A DNA stretch of 64,000 nucleotides. Origin: Fimadaptatus sp050946055 (GTDB lineage Bacteria; Bacillota; Clostridia; Christensenellales; Aristaeellaceae). Below are positions 35,321-43,948 of the stretch, in pieces. Below the pieces are notes generated by a model. It had not been told where the DNA came from. It did not search any database and was given only the letters and a program-made list of their open reading frames with translations. Position numbers and translations under genes: made by a program. Position 1 is the first letter of the stretch, and every line of letters begins with the position of its first letter. The stretch spans positions 17,770 to 81,769 of the forward strand of contig JBMNUB010000009.1 of assembly GCA_050946055.1 (NCBI GenBank). Reading direction: 5' to 3'.

Positions 35321-36343
35321 TTGCCGCTTAAGCTGGTGCGAAACGATATAACCAGAATGCAGGTGGACGCAATAGTCAACGCCGCCAATCCTTCGCTCAT
35401 GGGCGGCGGCGGCGTGGATGGCTGCATACACAGGGCCGCCGGGCCGGAGCTTTTGGCCGAATGCCTGACGCTCGGAGGATGCCCGACCGGCAGCGCCAGG
35501 ATTACGGGTGCTTATGCGCTGCCCTGCAAGTATGTGATACACGCCGTTGGCCCGCGCTGGCAGGATGGCAGGCACGGCGAGCGCCGGATGCTGGCATCAT
35601 GCTACCGCGCTGCGCTGGAGCTGGCGCTTGAGGCCAAGTGCGATACGGTCGCCTTTCCGCTGATATCCTCGGGCATATACGGCTATCCCAAGGCCGAGGC
35701 GCTGCGCGTAGCCGTGGATACCATAGGCGAGTTTCTGCTCAGCAACGACATGACCGTGTTCATAGTCATATTTGACCGAAAGTCATATCAGATAAGCGAG
35801 AGACTGTTTGCCGACATCGAGGAGTACATAGACGACCGCTATGCCGATATGCATGCCGACAGCCGGGAGGCGCGCCTGCGCCGCATGGCCGCGTCGGAAG
35901 CGGATGCGCCGTGCATGGCGCAAGGCTATGGCGGGTGCGCCGGCGCGGGCGCGGCGGAGCATGATGCGCGCCGCGACCCGCTCGAAGCTGCCATGGCGCA
36001 ACTTGACGAGAGCTTTTCCGAGATGCTGCTGCGCATGATAGATCAGTCCGGCATGACCGACGCACAGTGCTACAAGAAGGCCAACATAGACCGCAAGCTG
36101 TTCTCCAAGATACGCAGCGACCGGCAGTACAGGCCCTCCAAGTCCACCGCCATAGCCTTTGCGATAGCGCTGGAGCTTTCGCTCAGCCAGACCAACGCGC
36201 TTCTAAGATCGGCGGGATTCGCGCTGTCGCACGCCAGCAAGTTCGACATAATCATCGAGTTCTTCATAGAGCGCGGCAACTACAACATATTCGAGATAAA
36301 CGAGGCGCTGTTTGCATTTGAACAGGGTCTGCTGGGGGCGTAG
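35321..36343 (+). CDS. Macrodomain (ADP-ribose binding) protein with helical C-terminal domain, TTG start
   Basis: The 340-residue protein has an N-terminal macrodomain (residues 1-170): NDITRMQVDAIVNAANPSL, GGGGVDGCIHRAAG, GYALPCKYVIHAVGP-like and PLISSGIYGYP, all ADP-ribose contacts; O-acetyl-ADP-ribose deacetylase-type. The C-terminal 120 residues (DAQCYKKANIDRKLFSKIRS ... KFDIIIEFFIE) form a helical domain that also occurs alone in Clostridia and looks helix-turn-helix-like. TTG at 35321 is chosen as start since GAGGTG is 6 bases upstream and MPLKLVRND is the usual macrodomain N-terminus. A charged, alanine-rich linker lies between the domains. Confidence 0.9.
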   Translation: MPLKLVRNDITRMQVDAIVNAANPSLMGGGGVDGCIHRAAGPELLAECLTLGGCPTGSARITGAYALPCKYVIHAVGPRWQDGRHGERRMLASCYRAALELALEAKCDTVAFPLISSGIYGYPKAEALRVAVDTIGEFLLSNDMTVFIVIFDRKSYQISERLFADIEEYIDDRYADMHADSREARLRRMAASEADAPCMAQGYGGCAGAGAAEHDARRDPLEAAMAQLDESFSEMLLRMIDQSGMTDAQCYKKANIDRKLFSKIRSDRQYRPSKSTAIAFAIALELSLSQTNALLRSAGFALSHASKFDIIIEFFIERGNYNIFEINEALFAFEQGLLGA

Positions 36344-36643
36344 CGTTGGCGACGGCAGCGCTGACGAGTCCGCTCCCGGCAAGCCCGGCACACAGCCGGT
36401 CTAGCGCCCGCCCTTCATGCTGCAATCCGCACGCGGCAAGCCCTGCACCCCCTGCGCTGCGCCTTGCCCGCACATCTACCCTATGGGCGCGGCAGCACAC
36501 ACCGGCACTCAATCTTGCCCATCGAGCAGACCGTAGCGCGGATATGCACGCCTATTGCAAGCATGCATTGCACCCTCAGCATGCCGCAATGCGCGCCCTC
36601 AAGCTAACGGCGGCATCCATGGACGCTATCTGCAAAAATGCCC
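36344..36643. other. Intergenic region, no gene seen
   Basis: About 300 bases of GC-rich sequence between the macrodomain gene and the next promoter. Nothing else recognised. Confidence 0.4.
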
Positions 36644-36672
36644 TTTACTATTGCCAAAATGCAGTGTATAAT
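36644..36672 (+). promoter_or_regulatory. SigA-type promoter of the secreted peptidoglycan-binding protein
   Basis: TTTACT, 17-base spacer, TATAAT, about 95 bases before the ATG. Confidence 0.7.
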
Positions 36673-36766
36673 GTGTTAAAGAAATGTCGCGCATACGGGC
36701 ATCATGCGCGCAAGGCCGCGAGGGAGGCGGCTTTTGCCCGCCACAACATTCTGGGAGGGATGCAAT

Positions 36767-37747
36767 ATGAAAACCACATTCCACCGCCTATGGGCCGTCA
36801 TAACCGTGCTTATGCTGCTCTGTGCCGCGGTCGCCGGTGCGGAGCAGGCGCAGGGCGAAAGCTTTTCGCTGGGCGAGCTGCACTATTCCGTGCCGGAAGG
36901 CTGGGAGCGCGCGGAGGGCAAGGCTGAAAGCGCGACGGATGCGGATGGCGAGCGCATGCATCGCCTGAGCGCTGACGGCGGTGCTTTGGGCGGCGCGGTG
37001 GTAGTCAGCGCGGTGCATGGCGATAATGCGGGAATTGCCCCGGCTGAGTTCTATTCGCAATGCTATGATGAGATAGCTGAAAGGACCGGCAAGGCGGGTA
37101 GACTGGAATGCGTCGAGGTGTCCGGGCATGACGCGGCCATAGTCTATGCCGATGGCGCGGCGTATGACCTCGGAGAAAGCGCGTCGGCGACGCTCGTCTT
37201 GATGCTGGATGATTGCGCGTATAAGCTGGCGTTCTGCGCTGGTACAGGCAGTGCCGATGGCTGGCATGAGTTCGTGAGCGGCATACGCATAGGCGAGGAC
37301 GGGGTCGCGTTCGACTATGCCTCCGCGCCGGTATACAAGGCAATGACGCGCGGCAGCAAGGGCGACGATGTGACCGCGCTTCAGAGCCGCCTTGCCGAGC
37401 TGGGCTACCTCAGCGGCTCTGCCGACGGCGAGTTTGGCGCGGCGACCGAAGCCGCAGTAAAGGCGTATCAGCAGGCGGCGGGGCTGCCCGAGACCGGCAA
37501 GTGCGACCTTGCCACACATGAGAGCATTACAGGCGAAGGCGCGCCCGTCGCGGTCAATGCAGCCGGTGATGCCGGGACCGGCGAAAGCGAGCCCGCGCCC
37601 TACATAGGCAACGCCAACACGCTGAAGTTCCACAAAGCCTCCTGTTCCTCGGTGGACAGCATGAACGAAGCGAACAAGGTCGAGATCTTCTCCCGAGAGG
37701 ACGCGATTGCCAGGGGATACGGACCCTGCAAGCGCTGCAAGCCCTGA
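36767..37747 (+). CDS. Exported protein with peptidoglycan-binding and Ada-like zinc domain
   Basis: The 326-residue protein starts with a signal peptide (MKTTFHRLWAVITVLMLLCA, likely cleavage after AVAGA). Residues 30-180 form a beta-rich domain of unknown type. Residues 190-255 are a PG_binding_1 domain (GSKGDDVTALQSRLAELGYL, DGEFGAATEAAVKAYQ). The C-terminus NTLKFHKASCSSVDSMNEAN and GYGPCKRCKP has the Cys/His layout of an Ada-type metal-binding module found at the ends of clostridial surface proteins. It probably sits at the cell wall. GGGAGGG is 7 bases before the ATG; a terminator follows directly. Confidence 0.88.
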   Translation: MKTTFHRLWAVITVLMLLCAAVAGAEQAQGESFSLGELHYSVPEGWERAEGKAESATDADGERMHRLSADGGALGGAVVVSAVHGDNAGIAPAEFYSQCYDEIAERTGKAGRLECVEVSGHDAAIVYADGAAYDLGESASATLVLMLDDCAYKLAFCAGTGSADGWHEFVSGIRIGEDGVAFDYASAPVYKAMTRGSKGDDVTALQSRLAELGYLSGSADGEFGAATEAAVKAYQQAAGLPETGKCDLATHESITGEGAPVAVNAAGDAGTGESEPAPYIGNANTLKFHKASCSSVDSMNEANKVEIFSREDAIARGYGPCKRCKP

Positions 37748-37750
37748 CGC

Positions 37751-37805
37751 AAAGCGCCCGCTCCCCCATGCCGCTGCCGGCAGTCAGGGAAGCGGGCGCT
37801 TTTTT
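37751..37805 (+). terminator. Terminator of the exported protein gene
   Basis: AAAGCGCCCGCT pairs with AGCGGGCGCTTTT across an 18-30 base loop; six T residues follow. Confidence 0.8.
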
Positions 37806-38017
37806 ATGCGCGGAAACCGGCGGCGCGCTCCGCCATTTAGCCCATATGCCGCTCAAGCTCCCCAGCATCGTCGCCCGCCGCTCACAGTGTGGGCGCTTAA
37901 TGCCTCCTTACAAGGGCGCTCTCATCCATCCTCGCGCAAAAAAATAAAGAGGCACAGCGACCGCGCCGGATCAAGCTCCGCGCAGCCCCCATACCTCGCG
38001 CATCATACGCCTTCCGC

Positions 38018-38245
38018 TCAGATTATGAACGGCTTTATCTCCTCAAGGAGATCCTCGCAAGCGTCATCGTATACTTCCATGGCGATCGGCTTGCTCAGGT
38101 CCAGGCTGAATATGCCCAGTATGGACTTGGCATCCACAACGTGGCGGCCGGCGCGCAGATCTACATCATAGGGATACTTGTTTACGATGTTCACAAAAGT
38201 CTTGACATTCTCAGCCAGGCTCAGTTTGATATTGACAGCCTTCAT
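38018..38245 (-). CDS. HPr-like protein without the catalytic histidine
   Basis: The 75-residue protein aligns along its whole length with HPr of the phosphotransferase system: VNIVNKYPYDVDLRAG, then KSILGIFSLDLSKP, which matches the regulatory Ser46 segment KSIMGVMSLGI. In place of the active-site I-H-A-R-P it reads S-L-A-E-N, so His15 phosphorylation is impossible. It could act as a Crh-like regulator through the retained serine. The ATG is preceded by AGGAGGTAATTCCC. It is a single-gene unit. No EI, HprK or CcpA is nearby. Confidence 0.85.
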   Translation of the reverse strand: MKAVNIKLSLAENVKTFVNIVNKYPYDVDLRAGRHVVDAKSILGIFSLDLSKPIAMEVYDDACEDLLEEIKPFII

Positions 38246-38341
38246 TGGGAATTACCTCCTTAAAACACTGACCAATGGATTTATGCCGTTTCGAGTCCCC
38301 GCTATGCCAGCGGCATGACGGAATCCCCTTCCGTCGCATAT

Positions 38342-38370
38342 ATAATAAGGCTTCTGCGTTGCATTTGCAA
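38342..38370 (-). promoter_or_regulatory. Promoter of the HPr-like gene
   Basis: Minus strand TTGCAA, 17-base spacer, TATTAT. The leader contains the perfect hairpin GACGGAA-GGGGA-TTCCGTC (38317-38335). Confidence 0.6.
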
Positions 38371-39435
38371 GCCCATTTACTAACGTTTAACCCTTTCAGC
38401 ACCACATCTCTCCATTAGTCAAAGCCATGTACCCATTGCGGCGCGCGCCTTGATAACAGCCAACAAAAACCCAACAGATACGCAACCAAGCATGTGCATA
38501 AAAGTCGCATTTTATGAGCGCAATGTGCCATCAGGGCGCATCCACGGCACGCTACCCGATGTGCAGCGTGCGCCGGTATGCCGAGCCTGCCGCGCGGACA
38601 TGGGGCTTTGTACAGGCTTATCCGCTCACATGCATGGCTCTGCGCGCGCTTAACGGCCGTTCAGGGCGGCATCCCGGCGCAGCGCTCCCACTCTGCGCCA
38701 CGCCTTCGCACGGCGCGGTACACACGCCGATGGCACATATGTATAGGCGAATGCACGCGCGCCGCGAAACGTCTCGCCCTGCTCCATGCCATTTTGCGCA
38801 TGCGCTCGCGCACCGCATCTGCGAGGGAAACGGCGCATGTTCCTTGCGGGCGCGTCCCGGCGGCAGCCCGTGCGCACATGCGCAACGATATACCTACATG
38901 CTGCATAGTTATGCCAGTCAACATGCATGGAACATCCTTTGCGCGCCGCGCTCCGCGCTGTATGAGCGCATTGCCGCTCACTGCCGCCTGCAGGGCGCGC
39001 GCCTATCTCATGCCCGCCATTGCGATACGACACGCCATACGCAGGCCGCAAGCGATCCGGCAAATTTCCAGTTTCGCTCTATCCGCGCCCGTATGCCGCG
39101 CGCTTATCCCATGCCTGCCCTTGCAATATGTTAGCCGCTGCCGCCGCCCGCAGGCCGCGCACTCTGTGTGGCGCACAGCACGCAGCCGGTTTCGTTTCTA
39201 CTTAATGTGCTTGTGCCGCGCAGGTGCGCCCGCCTCAAGCGCTGCCCGGCCCGATTTGCCGCGCGCAAAGCTCAGCCCGGCCGCCGCCTGCAGCCGCTCC
39301 TGCTCCGGCGCACGCGCTCTCCCGCCCCCTGAGCGCGCGCCCGCCGCCCATCGCCCATGCGCGCCGCGCTCATCGCGTTCCCCGCAATCATTGTGTCAAT
39401 TATCGGTCAAAAGCGGAAAGTAAACTCATCGGACG
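38371..39435. other. Long GC-rich intergenic region, no gene
   Basis: More than 1 kb with many open frames on both strands but no ribosome binding sites or family matches. Composition is dominated by GCGC, GCATG and CGCGC words as in the other gene-free stretches. No exact tandem repeat was found. Confidence 0.5.
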
Positions 39436-39464
39436 TTTACAAGGGCTTTGTTTCCGTGTATAAT
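39436..39464 (+). promoter_or_regulatory. Strong SigA-type promoter of the motor gene pair
   Basis: TTTACA, 17-base spacer, TATAAT, about 50 bases before the start codon. Confidence 0.82.
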
Positions 39465-39516
39465 GAGGCTAGATAGTTATGCGAATCGATTTAACATATG
39501 TCGGGAGGATATTCAT

Positions 39517-41100
39517 ATGGGTGATGTTTTTATGAACGTCTTCAACAACATAGCCACGTATGCCGTATATGCCGCGATAGCCGTCATATTTGCCGTGGCC
39601 TGCATAAAGTGCCTGGCTCCTGTAATGGCCAACACGCGCGCACTCAATCGCGCCATAAAGGCCATGAAGAAGGACAAGGGCAAGACCGTGCGCCGCAAGA
39701 CCTGGGAAAACGAGGTGTTTCTGGGCGACGGCGCGCTTCAGCCCTGCTGGCGGCTGTACCTTGAGAACGTGTTTTTCGCCGACAGCCACATGCAGGCACC
39801 CTGCAGCGTGGAGGACTACATAAACGAGGACACCGTGATACATGTGCCGGGGCGCTCGTCGCTGGGCGAGAGCGTGCCGTCGGTATTCGTATCGCTGGGC
39901 TTTCTGGGCACGCTGATAGGTATCGTCATATCGCTGTCCACGATGAAGTTCGGCACGTTTGACGAGGTCTCCTCCTCCATGCTGGGCATGCTCAGCGGCA
40001 TGCGCTACGCCTTCGGCACGTCGATAGCCGGCGTCATCGCCTCGATACTGTTCACCATGATAAACAAGACCGTGCAGGGGCGTGCCCGCAACACACTTGA
40101 GGAGTTCACGCAGATATTCCAGCAGGATACCGACATGCCGCCCGTCGATCCCATTACCCAGATAGCCACCTACCAGCAGGAGCAGACCCGCGCGCTGGCG
40201 ACTCTGGTAAACGAGGTGCAGGGCAATCTCATAAACCGCGTGGACGAGGTGCTAAACGCCAACATGGCGCCGCTTGCCAAGTCCATGGAGAGCTTCATGA
40301 GCGTGGCCACATTCAAGCAGGTCGAGGGCGTGGAGCGCATAGTCAACAGCTTCGTCAGCCACATGGATCAGGCGCTGCGCGGCCAGTTCCAGAGTCTTGC
40401 GCGCGTAATGGACGAGACCTGCCGCGCGCAGCAGGCCGCCAACGACACCATGCAGAATGCGCTCAAGGGCTTCTCGTCGGTAACCGGCGACATAACCGCC
40501 GTGCAGCGCGCCTCTCAGTCCATAGTCGAGAAGTTCGAAAACTACCTGAGCAGCCTGAACGCAGCGCAGAAGTCGCAGGATGAGCGCGGCGCGCAGATAG
40601 CCGAACAGGTCGAGTCCATGCAGAAGGCCGCGCGCGAGCAGGCCCGCTACATAAACCAGCTTCAGGACTACATGCTCAAGCTGCAAAAGGGTCTGGATTC
40701 CTACTCCGAGCAGAGCAGCGCCTTCATCGCCAAGTACACCGAGGCCGCTCAGGCCAGCCAACAGGTGCTGCGCGATGCCGGCACGGCGCTGGAAAACGGC
40801 GCAAAGTCGATAAGCTCCGCCTCCGAGGTACAGGTGAGCAATCTGGAGAACAATCTGGCCAAGATGCTGGCCAACATGGACAAGGCGCTGCGCGAGGTCA
40901 CAGAGCAGCTCAACTGGACCATATCCTCCATAAACGAGAGCGTGAAGGAGCTGCCCAGGGCCGTGAACGACAGCGCCCAGAGCTACGCCAGCGAGATGGC
41001 GCGCTTTGTCGAGAGCGTGCGCAGGCTCCAGCGCTCTTTGGACGCCGCGCTGGATGACAGCGCGCCCGCCAATCCCGATTACAGGAGGAGAGTTGAATGA
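39517..41100 (+). CDS. MotA/TolQ/ExbB-type channel protein with long coiled-coil tail (ZorA-like)
   Basis: The 527-residue protein has an N-terminal transmembrane helix (YAVYAAIAVIFAVACIKC), a cytoplasmic insertion, then the paired helices SVFVSLGFLGTLIGIVISLS and GMRYAFGTSIAGVIASILFT, which are the MotA/ExbB proton-channel signature. Residues 215-520 are a long heptad-rich tail (QQEQTRALATLVNEV, VEKFENYLSSLNAAQ, VSNLENNLAKMLANMDKAL) that would project into the cytoplasm, as in ZorA of the Zorya defence system. GGAGG is 8 bases before the ATG. The stop overlaps the next start by 4 bases (ATGA), a coupled pair. Confidence 0.9.
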   Translation: MGDVFMNVFNNIATYAVYAAIAVIFAVACIKCLAPVMANTRALNRAIKAMKKDKGKTVRRKTWENEVFLGDGALQPCWRLYLENVFFADSHMQAPCSVEDYINEDTVIHVPGRSSLGESVPSVFVSLGFLGTLIGIVISLSTMKFGTFDEVSSSMLGMLSGMRYAFGTSIAGVIASILFTMINKTVQGRARNTLEEFTQIFQQDTDMPPVDPITQIATYQQEQTRALATLVNEVQGNLINRVDEVLNANMAPLAKSMESFMSVATFKQVEGVERIVNSFVSHMDQALRGQFQSLARVMDETCRAQQAANDTMQNALKGFSSVTGDITAVQRASQSIVEKFENYLSSLNAAQKSQDERGAQIAEQVESMQKAAREQARYINQLQDYMLKLQKGLDSYSEQSSAFIAKYTEAAQASQQVLRDAGTALENGAKSISSASEVQVSNLENNLAKMLANMDKALREVTEQLNWTISSINESVKELPRAVNDSAQSYASEMARFVESVRRLQRSLDAALDDSAPANPDYRRRVE

Positions 41101-42188
41101 TAAGTCGCCGCAGAAAGACCAGACACAGCGGCGAGAGCGGCGGCCATTGGATATGCTTTTCCGACCTGATGTCCTCGCTGGTCATGGTCTTTATAATGGT
41201 AATGCTATTCAGCATGTACCAGTACTACAACCTATTTGACGAAAAGACCGAGGAGCTGCTCAAGCAGGCGCAGCTTCTGGACGACAAGCAGGCCGAACTG
41301 GACGCGGCGCAGAGCGAGCTGACCGCCGCCGAAAAGGATCTGGCGCTCAAGGAAGCGCTGGCGCTGGCGCAGCAAAGCACTCTGGACGAGTTGCGCGCGC
41401 AGCTGGCGCAGCAGCAGAGCGACCTAGACAGCGCACAGCTGGCGCTCAACAGCGCCCTTGCCAATCTGGATGACCAGACCAGCAAGCTCAACGCGCTTGT
41501 GGGCGTGCGCTCGCAGATAATCGCCGAGCTGTCAGAGGCGCTCAAGGGTGCCAACCTCGAGGCCAACATAGACGAGGAGACCGGCGACATAACCTTCTCC
41601 AGCGGCATATACTTCGACTTCGGCTCGGCTGAGCTTAAACAGGAGGGCATGGATTCGCTAAACGAGTTCATCCCGCTGTACTTTAACGTATTGCTGACCG
41701 ACGAGTACCGCAGCTATCTGAGCGAGGTCGTGATAGAGGGTCACGCCGACACCAACGGCGACTACATGACCAACCTCGACCTCAGCCAGCGCCGCGCCTA
41801 CGCCGTGCTGAGCTACCTGCTCTCGGACAGCTATCCCTACCTGACCTCCAGCCAGAAGGAGACGCTGCGCTCCATAACCACCGCCAACGGCCGCTCCTAC
41901 GCCAATCCCGTATACAACGCCGACGGTTCGGTCAACATGGATGCTTCCCGCCGCGTCGAGTTCAAGTTCCGCCTCAAGGACACCGAGATGATAGACGAGA
42001 TGAAGCGCCTGCTTGAATCCATGGAGCAGGAGCACGTGACCATAGGCGGCACGTCCTCGCCCACCGCTTCGCCCGATGGAGAGGCAAGTGGCGCGGGCGA
42101 TGCGGATGCTGCGGACGATGAGGACGGCGCGCTCCCCACTCAGATACCCACGAGCGCGCCCACCGCGCCCACTGACCTGATACCATAA
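41097..42188 (+). CDS. MotB/OmpA-domain stator partner (ZorB-like)
   Basis: The 363-residue protein has one transmembrane helix with an acidic residue at its start (FSDLMSSLVMVFIMVMLF), the position of the proton-carrying aspartate of MotB/ZorB. A coiled coil (residues 45-140) links it to an OmpA-like peptidoglycan-binding domain (IYFDFGSAELKQEGMDSL, VVIEGHADTNGDY, NLDLSQRRAYAVLSYLL, ASRRVEFKF). The C-terminus is a Ser/Thr/Pro/Asp-rich tail. With the preceding gene it should form an ion-driven rotary unit anchored to the wall. A terminator follows, so no third gene belongs to the operon. Confidence 0.9.
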   Translation: MISRRRKTRHSGESGGHWICFSDLMSSLVMVFIMVMLFSMYQYYNLFDEKTEELLKQAQLLDDKQAELDAAQSELTAAEKDLALKEALALAQQSTLDELRAQLAQQQSDLDSAQLALNSALANLDDQTSKLNALVGVRSQIIAELSEALKGANLEANIDEETGDITFSSGIYFDFGSAELKQEGMDSLNEFIPLYFNVLLTDEYRSYLSEVVIEGHADTNGDYMTNLDLSQRRAYAVLSYLLSDSYPYLTSSQKETLRSITTANGRSYANPVYNADGSVNMDASRRVEFKFRLKDTEMIDEMKRLLESMEQEHVTIGGTSSPTASPDGEASGAGDADAADDEDGALPTQIPTSAPTAPTDLIP

Positions 42189-42261
42189 GCGATACCGCAT
42201 ACGCGCCGTGCAGCCTCTCACACCTTTGCCGGGCGGACAGGCAGCTGCATAGACCGGGCTT

Positions 42262-42298
42262 GAGCTTCCAATGGCAAGTTGCCGTTGGAAGCTTTTTA
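42262..42298 (+). terminator. Terminator of the motor operon
   Basis: AGCTTCCAA-T-GGCAA pairs with TTGCC-G-TTGGAAGCT in a 15-bp stem, followed by TTTTT. Confidence 0.9.
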
Positions 42299-42580
42299 TG
42301 TAGCAAGCGCCGTACATGCCTTTTGCCAGAGCAAAGCAGCGCGCACGCGCCTTATGCGCATCCGACGCATAAGCCCTTGCCCATTGCCGACAGGTTCGCA
42401 TATCGCCTTGCGCTATGCTACAGTGCGCCTGTATATGCGCACATGCCTTGTGCGCATTCACATTCATGTAAAAATTAACACATCGCGCGCGCGGAAATCA
42501 CTTCCGCTCTTCACAAACTCGCCGCTTATATGGTAGAATATAAATGGCGCGATGCTCAATACTCGCGGAGGTGGTTTTGG
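42299..42580 (+). promoter_or_regulatory. Upstream region and promoter of the small protein and pfkA
   Basis: TTCACA at 42510-42515 and an extended -10 TGGTAGAAT (TAGAAT 42534-42539) with an 18-base spacer. The remaining 200 bases show no gene. Confidence 0.55.
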
Positions 42581-42802
42581 ATGAATGACACACGCTCGGT
42601 CTGGCTGGTAATACACATGGCGCGCAGCGATGAGACTGCGCAGCGCATAGTAGACATGTTGTCAGCCGAGGGACTGGTGGCGAAAAAGCATCCCATCTAC
42701 CGCAACCGATCCGCACGCGACAACTTTTACGAGATACTGGTGCTAAAGAGCGAATCGGCGGAGGCGCGCAATCTGCTAGTCGAACACGGGTTCATGACAT
42801 AA
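42581..42802 (+). CDS. Small conserved protein upstream of pfkA
   Basis: The 73-residue protein (SVWLVIHMARSDETAQRIVD ... NFYEILVLKSESAEARNLL) has a compact beta-alpha-beta-beta-alpha look and ends with an EILV strand. Similar short proteins stand next to metabolic genes in Clostridia and are variously called 'glutamate decarboxylase' without basis; DUF2007-like is plausible. GGAGGTGG lies 6 to 8 bases before the ATG at 42581. It is 22 bases upstream of pfkA and surely cotranscribed. Function unknown. Confidence 0.8.
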   Translation: MNDTRSVWLVIHMARSDETAQRIVDMLSAEGLVAKKHPIYRNRSARDNFYEILVLKSESAEARNLLVEHGFMT

Positions 42803-42824
42803 ATTGCGATAGGAGTGTGTATCA

Positions 42825-43886
42825 ATGCGGCGCATAGGTGTACTTACCAGCGGAGGAGACGCGCCCGGCATGAACGCGGCCGTGCGCGCCGTGGTCAGGA
42901 CGGCGCTGTACTTTGGCATGAGCGTAGTGGGCGTAAAGCGCGGATACAATGGGCTATTGCGCTTGAGCCCCAATGCAACGGACGACTTTGAGGAGCTGGA
43001 TCTGCGCAAGGTCGGCGACATAATCCATCGCGGCGGCACATTCCTCAAGACCGCGCGCTGCGAGGAATTCTTAAAGCTGGAAAACCAGCGCAAGGCCATA
43101 TACAACCTGCGCAAGCTCAACGTGGAAGGCTTAATATGCATAGGCGGCGACGGCACGTTCGCGGGCGCGGGCAGGCTGAACGATCTGGGCTTCCCCACCA
43201 TAGGCATACCCGGCACCATAGACAACGATCTGCCCTTCTCCGACATGTCCATAGGCTACGACACGGCGCTCAACACCATATGCGAAAACATAAACCGCAT
43301 ACGCGAGACCTCCATGTCGCACGACCGCATAAGCATAATCGAGGTAATGGGCCGCAACTGCGGCGATCTGGCGCTCAATTCCGGGCTGGCCTGCGGCGCG
43401 GAGAGCATAATCATGCCCGAGATACCTTGGTCGATAGAGGACGTGATAAACAAGATAATCACCTCCATAGACAAGGGCAAGATGACCAGCATAATCGTGG
43501 TTGCCGAGGGCGCGTGGGACTCCATGCGCGAATTCGACCGGGACGAGTTCAGCAACCGCATGGGCATAACCCTTCCCCCGCTGATGCCCGACGAGAAGTT
43601 CAGCAGCCAGCTGCTGGCCTGCATACTTCAGGCTGCGACCGGTCAGGAGACGCGCGCGACCGTGCTGGGATACTTGCAGCGCGGCGGCAGCCCCACGGTA
43701 GCCGACCGCAATCTGGCCAGCCGGCTGGGCAAGCGCGCGGTGGAGCTGCTGCGCGACGGCGTGAGCGGTCAGGTCGTGGGCATACGCGACAACCACATAA
43801 TCAACGTGCCGATAGAGTCCGCACTGGGACAGCGCCGCGTGCCTGACGCAGAGCTGATACGCTTAAGCGAGATGCTATCGATGTAA
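42825..43886 (+). CDS. pfkA: ATP-dependent 6-phosphofructokinase
   Basis: The 353-residue glycolytic enzyme phosphorylates fructose 6-phosphate. Motifs: GVLTSGGDAPGMNAAVR at the N-terminus, GGDGTFAGAGRL and GIPGTIDNDLPFSDMSIGYD with the catalytic aspartate, and MGRNCGDLAL. The glycines in GGDGT and PGTID are those of ATP-dependent enzymes; PPi-dependent forms have Asp and Lys there. Length is somewhat longer than the 320 residues of the bacterial type, due to the C-terminus. Of its 33 isoleucines, 27 are ATA and 6 ATC, each ATC following an ATA. Confidence 0.97.
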   Translation: MRRIGVLTSGGDAPGMNAAVRAVVRTALYFGMSVVGVKRGYNGLLRLSPNATDDFEELDLRKVGDIIHRGGTFLKTARCEEFLKLENQRKAIYNLRKLNVEGLICIGGDGTFAGAGRLNDLGFPTIGIPGTIDNDLPFSDMSIGYDTALNTICENINRIRETSMSHDRISIIEVMGRNCGDLALNSGLACGAESIIMPEIPWSIEDVINKIITSIDKGKMTSIIVVAEGAWDSMREFDRDEFSNRMGITLPPLMPDEKFSSQLLACILQAATGQETRATVLGYLQRGGSPTVADRNLASRLGKRAVELLRDGVSGQVVGIRDNHIINVPIESALGQRRVPDAELIRLSEMLSM

Positions 43887-43948
43887 GCCTTAGAGAAATA
43901 TGGACGAAAGAGAGCGCCGCGCGCTGGCAGATATGTCTGCGCGCGGTC

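Noticed and set aside
38371..39435. Several 100-280 residue open frames in the gene-free stretch
   Set aside because: GC-rich low-complexity translations full of Arg, Ala and Cys, mutually overlapping on both strands, without start signals.
39517..42188. Complete Zorya defence system
   Set aside because: Only the ZorA/ZorB-like pair is present; downstream genes are pfkA and housekeeping genes, and no ZorC/ZorD/ZorE-like protein is in the window.
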